Made by a program: the position numbers and the translations under genes. From Stenotrophobium rhamnosiphilum (lineage in GTDB: Bacteria; Pseudomonadota; Gammaproteobacteria; Nevskiales; Nevskiaceae), in NCBI RefSeq assembly GCF_003052265.1, contig NZ_QANS01000001.1:124001-188000 (forward strand): a stretch of 64,000 nucleotides of DNA, given 5' to 3'. Shown here piece by piece: positions 1-7,259 of this stretch (positions within the stretch are counted from its first letter, which is position 1; each line of letters begins with the position of its first letter). The notes below the pieces were generated by a model. That model had not been told where the DNA came from, ran no database searches, and worked only from the letters and a program-made list of their open reading frames with translations.

Positions 1-411
1 GATCCGACCGGCTTGGACACATTCCCGCTCAAAGTATTGCTTGTGCGCTTCGCGCCAAAAGGCAAGTGATCCATCGCCTTCTCCCTCCACTGCGGCAAAC
101 TCCGCCGTGACTTCGTTGTAAGGCACGACCTCGACCACTTGCGTTTCGATAATGCACAGCGGCTTGCCAGACCAGTCTGTGACGATGCTGAGATCGCCCG
201 CCCTTGGGACATGTATTCCTTGGTCCTCGTACGATGCTAACGATCCCGCTGTAGCTCGCTTGATGCCGCGTAGCACCAGATTGCCCAGATCGTCGGCGAG
301 TTGTTTGTTGTCTCCGAAGACGCACACATCGTAGTAGCGGTCCGCGTCGGTTGTCCCAGTGACAAGAAGGAACTCGTTCCAGAATGTTTGAAGATGTGGA
401 GGGACTGGCAT
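1..411 (-). CDS. ASCH-domain protein (partial, runs off left edge)
   Basis: The minus strand is open from an ATG at 411 to the window edge, giving 137 residues with no stop. The reading matches the ASCH family (PUA-like fold, proposed RNA-binding or nucleotide-sensing): a GIKRATAGS segment, then PRAGDLSIVTDWSGKPLC, IIETQVVEVVPYNEVTAEF and EGEGDGSLAFWREAHKQYF. These are typical ASCH strand/helix motifs. It lies 13 bases past the attC at 425-503, as the next gene of a cassette array would. The stop and its own attC, if any, are left of the window. Family assignment is confident; the cellular role of free-standing ASCH proteins is not settled. Confidence 0.85.
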   Translation of the reverse strand, partial: MPVPPHLQTFWNEFLLVTGTTDADRYYDVCVFGDNKQLADDLGNLVLRGIKRATAGSLASYEDQGIHVPRAGDLSIVTDWSGKPLCIIETQVVEVVPYNEVTAEFAAVEGEGDGSLAFWREAHKQYFERECVQAGRI

Positions 412-424
412 GGAATGCTTTGCG

Positions 425-503
425 GCCTAACGCCTAAGCTCAGGGGCGCCACAAAAAATGCCACGCATTTTTTGTGACGTCCCACTGCAGCGCCTGGTTA
501 GGC
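425..503 (-). other. attC recombination site of an integron gene cassette
   Basis: A 79-bp imperfect palindrome bounded by consensus core sites: GCCTAAC at 425-431 and GTTAGGC at 497-503. Inside, the arms pair through GCTCAG on one side and GCTGCAG on the other, then CACAAAAAATGC with its complement. The single extra base lies in the arm next to 503, the expected L'' asymmetry if the site is read on the minus strand. That is the same direction as the two flanking genes. Size, core sites and asymmetry all fit an attC. Confidence 0.85.
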
Positions 504-548
504 GACGATCGCCGCCACTCTTAAAGCGCCTACTCATTGGTACGTGGA

Positions 549-995
549 TCACTTTAGCTCGCGCCATTGCTGAAGTATTGACGCAAGATCCTGCCGGACT
601 TGTCGCGCCGTCCATGCCGACCGAACGCCCCGGCGCCGTCGGCGCAGGTGCGCTTCGCCAAATGCGAATGCTTCCTTACAGAAGCCGCGCTTGTACAGCG
701 TCACCCAAAACAGCAACTGGTAGGCATCTAGCTGCACACTTCGCGCTCGATGGGCGTGGCATCTACCGCGGAGCGCCACAGGACTGGCAGCAATCAGTCG
801 CCTAAGAATTGCGTCAGCCTCCACATCCCGGCCAAGCATGTGAAGTGTGTTCGCGACGTTGTATTCGGCGACGAGGCAAGTAGGCGCTAGCTTCAACGCT
901 CGTCGAAAGAGCGGGAGGGCTGCAACATAACGGTGGGCCTCATGTTGAATATGGCCTTCTTCGATGAGTTCTTTGTGGTTCACTCGAACTGCCAT
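549..995 (-). CDS. Tetratricopeptide-repeat protein in a gene cassette
   Basis: 148 residues from an ATG at 995. The N-terminal half holds two TPR-like helix pairs: about residues 10-42, with EEGHIQHEAHRYVAALPLFR and ALKLAPTC, and about 43-76, with AEYNVANTLHMLGRDVEA and LRRLIAASP. The C-terminal half is basic (HLRRRRRGVR) and helical, with no recognised domain. TPR proteins are protein-binding scaffolds; no partner can be named. The gene fills the space between a GTTAGGC core half-site just upstream (1011-1017) and a full attC just downstream (425-503), which is the layout of an integron cassette. The Shine-Dalgarno is weak (GAGG abuts the ATG), common in cassette genes. Confidence 0.75.
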   Translation of the reverse strand: MAVRVNHKELIEEGHIQHEAHRYVAALPLFRRALKLAPTCLVAEYNVANTLHMLGRDVEADAILRRLIAASPVALRGRCHAHRARSVQLDAYQLLFWVTLYKRGFCKEAFAFGEAHLRRRRRGVRSAWTARQVRQDLASILQQWRELK

Positions 996-1010
996 CCTCG
1001 TTCTTTAGTC

Positions 1011-1017
1011 GCCTAAC
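1011..1017 (-). other. Core half-site (GTTAGGC on minus) upstream of the TPR cassette
   Basis: The minus strand reads GTTAGGC followed by GAC, identical to the R' end of the complete attC at 497-503. It lies 15 bases upstream of the TPR start codon. I could not find the matching RYYYAAC partner in the 160 bases beyond it, so this could be the end of a decayed attC or an attI-like site. It marks the upstream boundary of the TPR cassette. Confidence 0.5.
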
Positions 1018-1026
1018 AACAATTAG

Positions 1027-1147
1027 ATGGAACACGGAACGCCGTATAACTCGGCAGTCGTTCCATGTAACTCTGAGTGAGGAATAAAAATATCCATTTT
1101 CGTCATGACTTTATTTCTATGGCGAAAAATTAACATGGAACGGGACC
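1027..1147. repeat. Nested inverted repeats beside the cassette boundary
   Basis: ATGGAAC at 1027-1033 pairs with GTTCCAT at 1060-1066, and inside them GCCG pairs with CGGC. GTTCCATGTAAC (1060-1071) also pairs imperfectly with TTAACATGGAAC (1130-1141). The segment is AT-rich and lies between the FAD monooxygenase stop and the cassette core site. It could be a degenerate recombination site or a transcript-end hairpin; no T-run terminator is obvious. Confidence 0.35.
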
Positions 1148-1176
1148 TGACACATATATAGCAAGCTTGCCCGGCA

Positions 1177-2388
1177 CTAAATCCATTTCTGCTTCCCACC
1201 CGCCACAGTCTCAGCCATCTGTCGCCGCAACCACGGAACCATGTGTGCGATAGGTAGTGCCATGTCACGTAGAAATCCCGCGCCAACAATGTTTGATTGA
1301 AACATCGGAGTGAGGAGGCGGCTCATGATTTGATAAAAACGGATGGAGCCACTTCTCGATGCATGAAACTGTTCCCAAACGCTTTCCCAGTTATCGTTTG
1401 TAGCTACAGATTGAGCGATTGCGGATGCATCCAAGAGCGCCATGTTTGCGCCTTGCCCAAGTTGTGGACTCATTGCGTGTGCGGCGTCGCCAATGACGCC
1501 GATGCGGCCTGTGCCCCAGCGCGACATGATTACGTCGCGATAAGTGGCGGGTAACAGTTCGGACTGACTCTTGATGTTGTTGATCAGTGGCGAGAGTTCC
1601 GGCCACAGATTCGTGACTCGATATTTCCAGCCTTGAAGATCAAAACTTTCTGTTTGCCAATGCGACATTTCTGAAACAGGCAGGCTCCAGAACATGCTCA
1701 GCATTCGGGTCTCGGCATCACCCGGCACGTAGCCAGTCGGCAGCGCTCCCAACATCACAGATGAACTATCGTAGCGTTGTTGCAGGTGAGGCTTGTTCAG
1801 CGAAGCGAGATCGTCAGTCAGTGGGCGAATCAACCACATTGCGCCCCAAGGGTATTGCCGGTCGTAGCGAACCAGTGACTGTGGACGTAATTGGCTAGCG
1901 CTTCCATTCGCTACGAGAACTGCATCGAATGCTTCGCGGTGAATTTGTCCATCGCGTACAAACATAACGATGGCTTCATGAGTGCTCTGCTCAATTGCGC
2001 TGACTTCACAACCGAACCAACGCTGATGCGGAACTGCAGAGAGTGCTGTGTCGAGTACATGGCAAAGCGCTGCGCGATGAGCGCCAAGGCCGAACAATTC
2101 CTGATCAGAATTTAAGTGTGCGTACTCAACCTGCATGATCGCGCGGCCAGATTTTATCCAGCCATACAGCGCATCAATTCGATGGCCGTATTGCTGCATA
2201 TGCTCGAGACAGCCGAGTTCACGCAGTGCGCCGATGCCAGAAGGCTGCAACAGAATGCCAGCGCCCACCGTCGTTAAAGACTTGGCGCGCTCGATAATGG
2301 TGACGTTATGCCCTTGGCGACCGAGTAACGTCGCTGCGGAAAGTCCTGCGGTTCCAGCGCCGATGATCGCGATTCGTTGTTGCTTCAT
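1177..2388 (-). CDS. FAD-dependent monooxygenase (PHBH/UbiH-like)
   Basis: 403 residues, the usual length for flavoprotein hydroxylases of the p-hydroxybenzoate hydroxylase group. The FAD dinucleotide-binding GAGTAG lies at residues 10-15 and the second FAD motif at 300-312 (GDAAHAMSPQLGQG). The central DG motif is altered: VANGSAS near 159-165, where most members have ADG. These cytosolic enzymes use NAD(P)H and O2 to hydroxylate aromatic or polyketide rings; the substrate cannot be read from sequence. It is followed toward the left edge by the integron cassettes and preceded by two GFA genes on the same strand, separated by 40 bases. The start is an ATG at 2388. Confidence 0.85.
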   Translation of the reverse strand: MKQQRIAIIGAGTAGLSAATLLGRQGHNVTIIERAKSLTTVGAGILLQPSGIGALRELGCLEHMQQYGHRIDALYGWIKSGRAIMQVEYAHLNSDQELFGLGAHRAALCHVLDTALSAVPHQRWFGCEVSAIEQSTHEAIVMFVRDGQIHREAFDAVLVANGSASQLRPQSLVRYDRQYPWGAMWLIRPLTDDLASLNKPHLQQRYDSSSVMLGALPTGYVPGDAETRMLSMFWSLPVSEMSHWQTESFDLQGWKYRVTNLWPELSPLINNIKSQSELLPATYRDVIMSRWGTGRIGVIGDAAHAMSPQLGQGANMALLDASAIAQSVATNDNWESVWEQFHASRSGSIRFYQIMSRLLTPMFQSNIVGAGFLRDMALPIAHMVPWLRRQMAETVAGGKQKWI

Positions 2389-2428
2389 TCAGCAAAGCGT
2401 CCGGCAATCATTGGTTTGGATTTGCGAC

Positions 2429-2857
2429 TCACTGTGCTGGAGACGGTTTCGGTGGCAGCGGCTGTTGCTCCACTCGCTCCAGCGCTACATCAAGACACGC
2501 CCACGTCGGTGCACTTGAGGCCCAGATATTCATGTGAGGCTGGATGCTTGATGGCGCATCCAAGTTGCCTACGCGTACCACTCTGAATTGAGGGCGGCCC
2601 GAGGACTTCGCGAAGAGGTGCGTGCCGCAGCTTGGGCAAAACTGGCGAGTGATCTCGTTGCCGCTATCGGCGATCTTGATGTAATCGGAGAGCGTTCCGG
2701 AGATGGCGAGTGCTTCAGTTGGAACGAGAAGGTTGACGGTTCCATTCGAGGCAAGATGCTGACAGTCGCGACACCAGCAGATGCGTGTCGCCAGTGGTTC
2801 TGCCGTGAGCTTGAAACTCACTGCGCCACAAAGACAGTGGCCGGTTCTTTCAGTCAT
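2429..2857 (-). CDS. GFA-family zinc protein, copy 1
   Basis: 142 residues from an ATG at 2857, preceded by AAGGA. It has the full cysteine set of the GFA (glutathione-dependent formaldehyde-activating enzyme/CENP-V) fold: GHCLCGAVSF near the N terminus, CWCRDCQH around residue 28, and CPSCGTHLF around residue 75. These bind two structural zincs. The founding member was proposed to catalyse formation of S-hydroxymethylglutathione, but most family members have no proven activity. It is the first of three GFA genes within 4.3 kb, next to copy 2 with a 24-base gap. The C-terminal tail is proline-rich. Confidence 0.85.
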   Translation of the reverse strand: MTERTGHCLCGAVSFKLTAEPLATRICWCRDCQHLASNGTVNLLVPTEALAISGTLSDYIKIADSGNEITRQFCPSCGTHLFAKSSGRPQFRVVRVGNLDAPSSIQPHMNIWASSAPTWACLDVALERVEQQPLPPKPSPAQ

Positions 2858-2881
2858 TTTTCATTCCTTAACGTAGCCAAT

Positions 2882-3295
2882 CTATGGCTGTGTTTCAAAA
2901 ACAATCGCGCCTTCTGGAATTGAATACCAATCCTGTTTCTCACTAACCCAAACATGAATGGTCGGATTGATTACGCTTGTGTCAGCAAGAGTAGATGGCT
3001 TTAAGAAAATCTTGCTTGGGTCATTTGGGTTGAAGTGATACATGTGATTGCCGCAGGTGGTGCAGAGTTTGGCTGTGCTGATGTTTCCACTATCAGCAAC
3101 TCGGCTCCACTCCCGCATCTCGCCTTCAAACTTAATGGCGCTCGCATTGACCATCGCAGTAATGCTGAAGGCACTCGTCGATAGCTTTTGGCATTGCTTG
3201 CAGTGACAGGCAGCGACAACGATTGGCGCTTCCAATAGTTTGTACTTCACGCCGCCGCATTGGCATTCGCCAGAGATTGGATATTGCGCGCTCAA
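2882..3295 (-). CDS. GFA-family zinc protein, copy 2
   Basis: 137 residues. The start is a TTG at 3295 with AAGGAG seven bases upstream; no ATG fits the conserved N terminus. Zinc-ligand clusters are GECQCGGVKY, ACHCKQCQKL and CTTCGNHMY, in the GFA order. It differs clearly from copies 1 and 3, so this is not a recent tandem duplication. It is the same family as the neighbour at 2429-2857, and they could be co-transcribed. Biochemical role unknown beyond the family proposal of glutathione/aldehyde chemistry. Confidence 0.85.
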   Translation of the reverse strand: MSAQYPISGECQCGGVKYKLLEAPIVVAACHCKQCQKLSTSAFSITAMVNASAIKFEGEMREWSRVADSGNISTAKLCTTCGNHMYHFNPNDPSKIFLKPSTLADTSVINPTIHVWVSEKQDWYSIPEGAIVFETQP

Positions 3296-3317
3296 CTTAT
3301 GCTCCTTGTGCCTTTAC

Positions 3318-3659
3318 CTAGTCGGACTCTTGCTCATGCACCACTCCCCACGACTCGCACCAACCGCCATAAGGTTCTGCGAGAGCAGACACGGATTCCA
3401 GAATGGACGTGACCTGTTCGTAGCTGAGTTTGGCCTCAATGACGAATCGAACATCGCCCGGGTTGTCGCCTTCTGGCGCATTGATCTCGGCAGAAGGGTA
3501 GATCGCTTTTAGTTTTTTGATGAAGGCTTTTGATGGTGGCCATGCATCGAAGTCGACGCTGAAGTCGATGGTGTATTCAGCGTCGAAATCAAAGCCGCCT
3601 GCTTCGAGATCACGCAGCACTTCGCCGGTCGGATCATCAGGCCAGAAGCTTCTGTTCAT
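3318..3659 (-). CDS. RraB-like protein (ribonuclease E inhibitor B family)
   Basis: 113 residues, ATG at 3659. The segment IDFSVDFDAWPPSKAFIKKL and the end ALAEPYGGWCESWGVV match the RraB/DUF1260 family. E. coli RraB binds RNase E and modulates its action on selected mRNAs. Many distant members are simply annotated as ribonuclease E inhibitor-domain proteins without test, so the RNase E link here is inference. It lies 5 bases downstream of the aminotransferase stop and 22 bases upstream of GFA copy 2, on the same strand, suggesting one transcript. Confidence 0.75.
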   Translation of the reverse strand: MNRSFWPDDPTGEVLRDLEAGGFDFDAEYTIDFSVDFDAWPPSKAFIKKLKAIYPSAEINAPEGDNPGDVRFVIEAKLSYEQVTSILESVSALAEPYGGWCESWGVVHEQESD

Positions 3660-3664
3660 TGTGA

Positions 3665-4792
3665 TTATTTTAATTGCTCAATCACTGTCGTCAGTCGTTG
3701 CACAGCGGCGCCGACATCTTTTAATTTATCCAAGCCAAACAAGCCCACGCGGAACGTGCGGAAGTTTACGGACTCGCCACACATCAGTGGCACGCCAGCA
3801 GCAGATTGCATGCCGAGTGCGATGAACTTCTTTGCGTTGCTGATATCGGCATCTTCTGTGTACGACACCACAACGCCGGGGGATTCGAAGCCCGGTGCGG
3901 CGACGCTGGGGTAGCCGTTTTTAGCAAGCATCGCGCGGACTTCGCGGCCTAGCGTCCACTGCGCGTCGCGAACCTTTTCAAGTCCGATCGCCAGTGTTTC
4001 GTTCATCGCATCGCGTAGCTTTAACAAGCCATCTGTTGGCATTGTTGCGTGATACGCGTGGCCGCCGTCTTCAAAGGCTTGCATGATCTGCTGCCATTTT
4101 TTTAGATCAGCGGCGAAGCTGCTGCTGGTGGTTTCGGCAAGACGTTGACGTGCTGCGGCACTGAACATGATCAGTGCGGCGCAAGGTGTTGAGCTCCAGC
4201 CTTTCTGCGGTGCGCTGATGAGCACGTCGACGCCGCAAGCTTTCATGTCGACCCAGATGGCGCCGGAAGCAACGCAATCGAGAATGAACAAACCGCCGTG
4301 TTCATGTACGGCAGCAGCGACGCGCTTGAGATAGTCGTCGGGCAGGATGATGCCGGAGGCGGTTTCAACATGCGGTGCAAAAACCAAATCTGGTTTTTCG
4401 CGACGGATGGTTTCTTCAACTTCTTCAATCGCGGGTGGCGCGAAAGGTTGTTGCTCGCCGCTGGCAATCGCTTTGGCTTGCAGCACGGTTGTGAGAGCAG
4501 GGATGTTGCCGACGTCAAAAATTTGCGACCAGCGATAGCTGAACCAGCCGTTGCGAATCACAAGGCAATTCTTGCCCGTCGCAAACTGTCGCGCGACTGC
4601 TTCCATGCCGAATGAACCGCCGCCCGGGACAATTGCAATCGCGTCTGCGTTGTAGACCTCTTTCAGCATCGAGGAGACGTCACGCATCGCCTGCTGAAAC
4701 AGCTTCGACATGTGGTTGACGGAGCGGTCGGTGAAGACGACGGAGTATTCCTGCAGGCCTTCAGGGTCTACAGCGGGGAAGTTACGGGACAT
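3665..4792 (-). CDS. Class V PLP-dependent aminotransferase (alanine-glyoxylate type)
   Basis: 375 residues from the ATG at 4792, which has CGGAG ten bases upstream. An ATG at 4906 would add 38 residues encoded partly by the palindromic repeat at 4863-4944, so I reject it. Fold-type I features: PGGGSFGMEA near residue 57 binds the phosphate, HVETASG at 141-147 contacts the ring, LDCVASG holds the conserved Asp at 172, and Lys197 in SAPQKGW is the likely Schiff-base lysine. Relatives transfer an amino group between alanine, serine or similar donors and glyoxylate or pyruvate in the cytosol. Exact substrates are unknown. Confidence 0.85.
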   Translation of the reverse strand: MSRNFPAVDPEGLQEYSVVFTDRSVNHMSKLFQQAMRDVSSMLKEVYNADAIAIVPGGGSFGMEAVARQFATGKNCLVIRNGWFSYRWSQIFDVGNIPALTTVLQAKAIASGEQQPFAPPAIEEVEETIRREKPDLVFAPHVETASGIILPDDYLKRVAAAVHEHGGLFILDCVASGAIWVDMKACGVDVLISAPQKGWSSTPCAALIMFSAAARQRLAETTSSSFAADLKKWQQIMQAFEDGGHAYHATMPTDGLLKLRDAMNETLAIGLEKVRDAQWTLGREVRAMLAKNGYPSVAAPGFESPGVVVSYTEDADISNAKKFIALGMQSAAGVPLMCGESVNFRTFRVGLFGLDKLKDVGAAVQRLTTVIEQLK

Positions 4793-4862
4793 CAAAAGGC
4801 TCCGGGAATCTAAATTGGGGCGAAGTTTGCCTGATTTTTGTGACGGAGGATGGGGCTTCTTT

Positions 4863-4944
4863 GTAGGGTGGGTAGAACGCAGTGAAACCCACCGTTGTCG
4901 CGACATCAGAGACGGTGGGTTTCACTGCGTTCTACCCACCCTAC
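4863..4944. repeat. BIME/REP-like paired palindrome, subtype A
   Basis: 82 bp starting GTAGGGTGGGT and ending ACCCACCCTAC. Each half is a hairpin (GGTGGGT ... ACCCACC) carrying an outer GTAG, and the halves are inverted about a 15-base centre. A 5' GTAG plus a palindrome is the hallmark of REP units acted on by REP-associated tyrosine transposases (RAYT). Here the loops of the two halves are also complementary, so the whole unit can fold as one long hairpin. Confidence 0.75.
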
Positions 4945-4960
4945 GAATACAGTGCGTTTT

Positions 4961-5027
4961 GTAGGGTGCGCCGTGCGCACCAAGATTGGCGCTGCATTCG
5001 GCAACGCGTGCGCATAGCGCACCCTAC
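4961..5027. repeat. BIME/REP-like paired palindrome, subtype B
   Basis: 67 bp, starting GTAGGGTGCGC and ending GCGCACCCTAC, with GTGCGCAC-type inner arms. It follows the subtype A unit after only 16 bases, making a tandem of two different subtypes between the aminotransferase and the SMR gene. The outer GTAGGG/CCCTAC ends are shared with subtypes A and C. Confidence 0.7.
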
Positions 5028-5030
5028 AGG

Positions 5031-5363
5031 CTAGTGTGCGCTGACTTTCGAGAACAAATTCATCACTACGACGCCGGTGACGATCAGCGTCATTCCGACA
5101 ATCGCTGCGGGATCCAGCTTCTGCCCATAAATAATCCAGGCAATGGCCGCCACCAGCACAACGCCAAGTCCTGCCCAGATTGCATACGCAACGCCCACGG
5201 GGATGGATCGCAAGGCCAGCGACATAAAGTAGAAGGCGATGATGTATCCGGCGATGACAACTACGGATGGCCCAAGCTTGGTGAATTCATTGCTTGCTTT
5301 GAGTGCGGAGGTTGCGACTACCTCACCGATAATTGCAATGCCTAAGAATATCCAGTGATTCAT
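5031..5363 (-). CDS. Small multidrug resistance (SMR) efflux protein, EmrE/SugE type
   Basis: 110 residues from the ATG at 5363, which has GGAGAAGC upstream; a longer reading to 5471 adds non-membrane sequence and is unlikely. Four transmembrane helices cover almost the whole protein. The essential glutamate is present as Glu14 in [10 protein letters not shown], and the second helix has [29 protein letters not shown], the SMR signature. SMR dimers sit in the inner membrane and exchange protons for quaternary ammonium or other cationic compounds, or guanidinium in the Gdx branch. The A10/W-type residues fit EmrE/Qac better than Gdx, but I am not sure. The gene stops 3 bases from the subtype B repeat. 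Confidence 0.9.
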   Translation of the reverse strand: MNHWIFLGIAIIGEVVATSALKASNEFTKLGPSVVVIAGYIIAFYFMSLALRSIPVGVAYAIWAGLGVVLVAAIAWIIYGQKLDPAAIVGMTLIVTGVVVMNLFSKVSAH

Positions 5364-5488
5364 GATGCTTCTCCGCTCTAAATGGCCACTGCATTCTGAG
5401 CGCTTAGAGTTAGAAGAAACAGTCTTGTAACGATTGAATTGTTGTGAGCACCTATGCGCTTTGGATGGCATTCAGATGTTCGGATGCT

Positions 5489-5863
5489 TCACCAAAAATT
5501 ATCGTCTTTGCGCTCGGTCACGCTGCGGAGACAGTACTTCGCCATCTTGCGGATCAGGGCTTCTGGCAGCGGTTCGTTGTAGGGAACCTTGAGCATGCCT
5601 TTGGTGGTTTGCTGTTTGGCGAGTTCTTTACTGAACACGTCCATCGCCGACAAAACGGGTGCAAAGCTGAGATGCGCTTTGTTGCCGGAGAAGGCGAACA
5701 CGAAGCGCGGCTCTACGAAAAATGGCGTGTTCCATTTGAGCGTTTCCTCCGCTTTCGGCGCAACGCTTTTGAGGATCGCGTACAACTGACGCAAATGAGG
5801 CTGACCCTCTTTGGGAGCCGCTTTGATGTATTCAGCAATCGTAGTTGGACGTTTGATTGTCAT
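5489..5863 (-). CDS. DUF1801 (YdhG-like) protein
   Basis: 124 residues, ATG at 5863. The pattern IAEYIKAAPKEGQPHLRQLYAILKSVAPKAEETLKWNTPFF followed by AHLSFAP and the C-terminal MAKYCLRSV is that of DUF1801. This small alpha/beta fold includes Bacillus YdhG, described as a frataxin-like iron chaperone. Whether this member handles iron is not shown. It is probably cytosolic. It lies 22 bases downstream of the tautomerase stop on the same strand. Confidence 0.8.
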   Translation of the reverse strand: MTIKRPTTIAEYIKAAPKEGQPHLRQLYAILKSVAPKAEETLKWNTPFFVEPRFVFAFSGNKAHLSFAPVLSAMDVFSKELAKQQTTKGMLKVPYNEPLPEALIRKMAKYCLRSVTERKDDNFW

Positions 5864-5884
5864 CTCGGCCTCACACGCTCGTCG

Positions 5885-6280
5885 TTAAACTTCTACGGTA
5901 AATCCAAGCTCAACATCGCATCCTGCTTGGCCGCCACGAATTCCCCAGTTCTCTTTTGGAAGATCGCGCAAAAGAATTTTGACGTGGTTTGGCGGAATGC
6001 CAAGTGGTTCAAGATTGGTGACGATCGCTTTGTAGAGCGCGCGCTTTGCGTCGAGAGATCTGCCTGCGAAAGCATCAATGCTGACCAGCGTGAACAACTC
6101 TGGCTGCGTCAGTTTAGGTGAGCAGTACATCCGATGCGGTTCATGCACAACCAGGCGCACAGTTTTGTCCGTAGGTGGAATGCGAAATGCAGACACGAGC
6201 GCGGAGTGAACGGCCTCAATCATGGCGATTTCCTGCGCCTGATTATGGTTGCAACGGACTTCAATCAACGTAGCGGGCAT
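5885..6280 (-). CDS. Tautomerase-superfamily protein
   Basis: 131 residues. The ATG at 6280 gives Met-Pro-Ala-Thr, so Met removal would expose the catalytic Pro1 that defines this superfamily. A TTG at 6283 immediately before it would bury that proline and is rejected. AAGGAG lies ten bases upstream. The sequence continues IEVRCNHNQAQEIAMIEAVHSALVSAFRIP, then VVHEPHRMYCSP, and near the C terminus ILLRDLPKENWGIRGGQAGCD. This arrangement is that of the longer (about 130-residue, cis-CaaD/MIF-length) tautomerases rather than the 62-residue 4-oxalocrotonate form. Substrate unknown; cytosolic. Confidence 0.8.
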   Translation of the reverse strand: MPATLIEVRCNHNQAQEIAMIEAVHSALVSAFRIPPTDKTVRLVVHEPHRMYCSPKLTQPELFTLVSIDAFAGRSLDAKRALYKAIVTNLEPLGIPPNHVKILLRDLPKENWGIRGGQAGCDVELGFTVEV

Positions 6281-6307
6281 CAAAAATCTCCTTGTGCGCT
6301 AAACCTT

Positions 6308-6724
6308 TTACGGTGCGCTGTCGTCGCTTGGCGGCGCGTACTGCGCAAGCACCTGCGCTTCAGTGAGCATGGCGGTTTGGTTGGCGAAGGAATAATACGC
6401 GGGCTTGTTGTCGATGTAGATCTGGCTGGCGAGTTCAAAGTCGTTTGAATCAAATGCACCCGCAGGCACAAAGTACTCGCCCGTCGGCAACAGTTTGTAA
6501 TAAAGGTGCGTGCCGCATTGTTTGCAGAAAGCGCGCTCGGCCCATTCGGATGATGAAAAGACGGTGATCTGATCAGCGCCTTTGAATTCAACATTGGGCC
6601 CGCAATGAACACCCAGAAACGGCCCGCCACCCCATCGACGACAAAAGCCGCAATGGCATGCGCCAATCTCTTTTGTATCGGCTGACGTAAAGCTTACGGC
6701 GCCACACAAACAATGACCTTTCAT
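6308..6724 (-). CDS. GFA-family zinc protein, copy 3
   Basis: 138 residues, ATG at 6724. Zinc-binding clusters are GHCLCGAVSF (residues 3-12), ACHCGFCRRWGGGPF and CKQCGTHLYY. This copy has the compact N terminus and the WGGGPF segment seen in many GFA/CENP-V proteins. It is separated from copies 1 and 2 by the aminotransferase, SMR, DUF1801 and tautomerase genes. It lies 24 bases upstream of the tautomerase ATG, so the two may be co-expressed. Confidence 0.85.
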   Translation of the reverse strand: MKGHCLCGAVSFTSADTKEIGACHCGFCRRWGGGPFLGVHCGPNVEFKGADQITVFSSSEWAERAFCKQCGTHLYYKLLPTGEYFVPAGAFDSNDFELASQIYIDNKPAYYSFANQTAMLTEAQVLAQYAPPSDDSAP

Positions 6725-6813
6725 TTGCGTTATCTCGTTTTAGAAAATGGGACGGACTGTCTAGATTAATCCGCAGTCTCGTTAGATGGACACGGCCATC
6801 GTCAGAAAGTTTT

Positions 6814-6892
6814 GTAGGGCGGGAGTATCCCGCCGCTTGCCGCGTTGATTGCGTGATCTAAATTCGCGGAAGACGGGATGCTCCCGCCCTAT
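6814..6892. repeat. BIME/REP-like paired palindrome, subtype C
   Basis: 79 bp, starting GTAGGGCGGGAGTATCCCGCC and ending GGGATGCTCCCGCCCTAT. The two hairpins are GGCGGGA/TCCCGCC type and lie in inverted orientation. The right end has CTAT where other copies have CTAC. It lies between GFA copy 3 and a membrane-protein gene, 5 bases from that gene's stop. Confidence 0.7.
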
Positions 6893-6896
6893 GTGG

Positions 6897-7259
6897 TTAC
6901 TCAGTTGCGAAATAAACGTAGGTGATGAGCCCAGATATGAACGGAGAGAAATATAGAATTGAAAAGCCAAAAAATAGAACTAGCCCTTCGATCCCTCTCG
7001 TTTTAACTAAATAATAGGGCAGCGCAATTGGCCAAATCGCTAAAAAGTAAAAGGAAAAATCCAGCGTGCGATGAACTTTTTGTGTGGCGGCATCTACGCG
7101 TGCCCAACAGGCCACCAATGCTGCAAAAACAAATGTCCAAGTAACTGTTAGTCCGTCACTTGCCTCTACACCTTTTAAGGAAAGAACTACTGTGTAAGCG
7201 CTTAGCAGAAGGCTCAGGCCAAGAATTAATAACAGGTAAGTGTTCGCTTTAATTTTCAA
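6897..7259 (-). CDS. Small membrane protein of unknown function
   Basis: 120 residues from a TTG at 7259 whose bases overlap the TGA stop of the GIDE gene, with GAGGG seven bases upstream; this suggests translational coupling. A TTG at 7337 would also be in frame, but the added residues would overlap the GIDE C terminus for 82 bases, so I prefer the shorter form. Hydrophobic segments are TYLLLILGLSLLLSAYTVV, LTVTWTFVFAALVACW, FSFYFLAIWPIALPYYLV and GLVLFFGFSILYFS. Its position links it to the LemA-GIDE unit. Function not recognised. Base composition is lower in GC than its neighbours. Confidence 0.6.
   Translation of the reverse strand: MKIKANTYLLLILGLSLLLSAYTVVLSLKGVEASDGLTVTWTFVFAALVACWARVDAATQKVHRTLDFSFYFLAIWPIALPYYLVKTRGIEGLVLFFGFSILYFSPFISGLITYVYFATE

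Noticed and set aside
4793-4906. Longer N terminus for the class V aminotransferase
   Set aside because: The extra residues are encoded by a BIME repeat; the ATG at 4792 has a ribosome site and gives the family-like N terminus.
1177-7259. Extension of the cassette array to the GFA, DUF1801 and tautomerase genes
   Set aside because: These small same-strand genes look cassette-like, but I found no attC core pairs between them. The spaces that are not tight hold BIME repeats instead.
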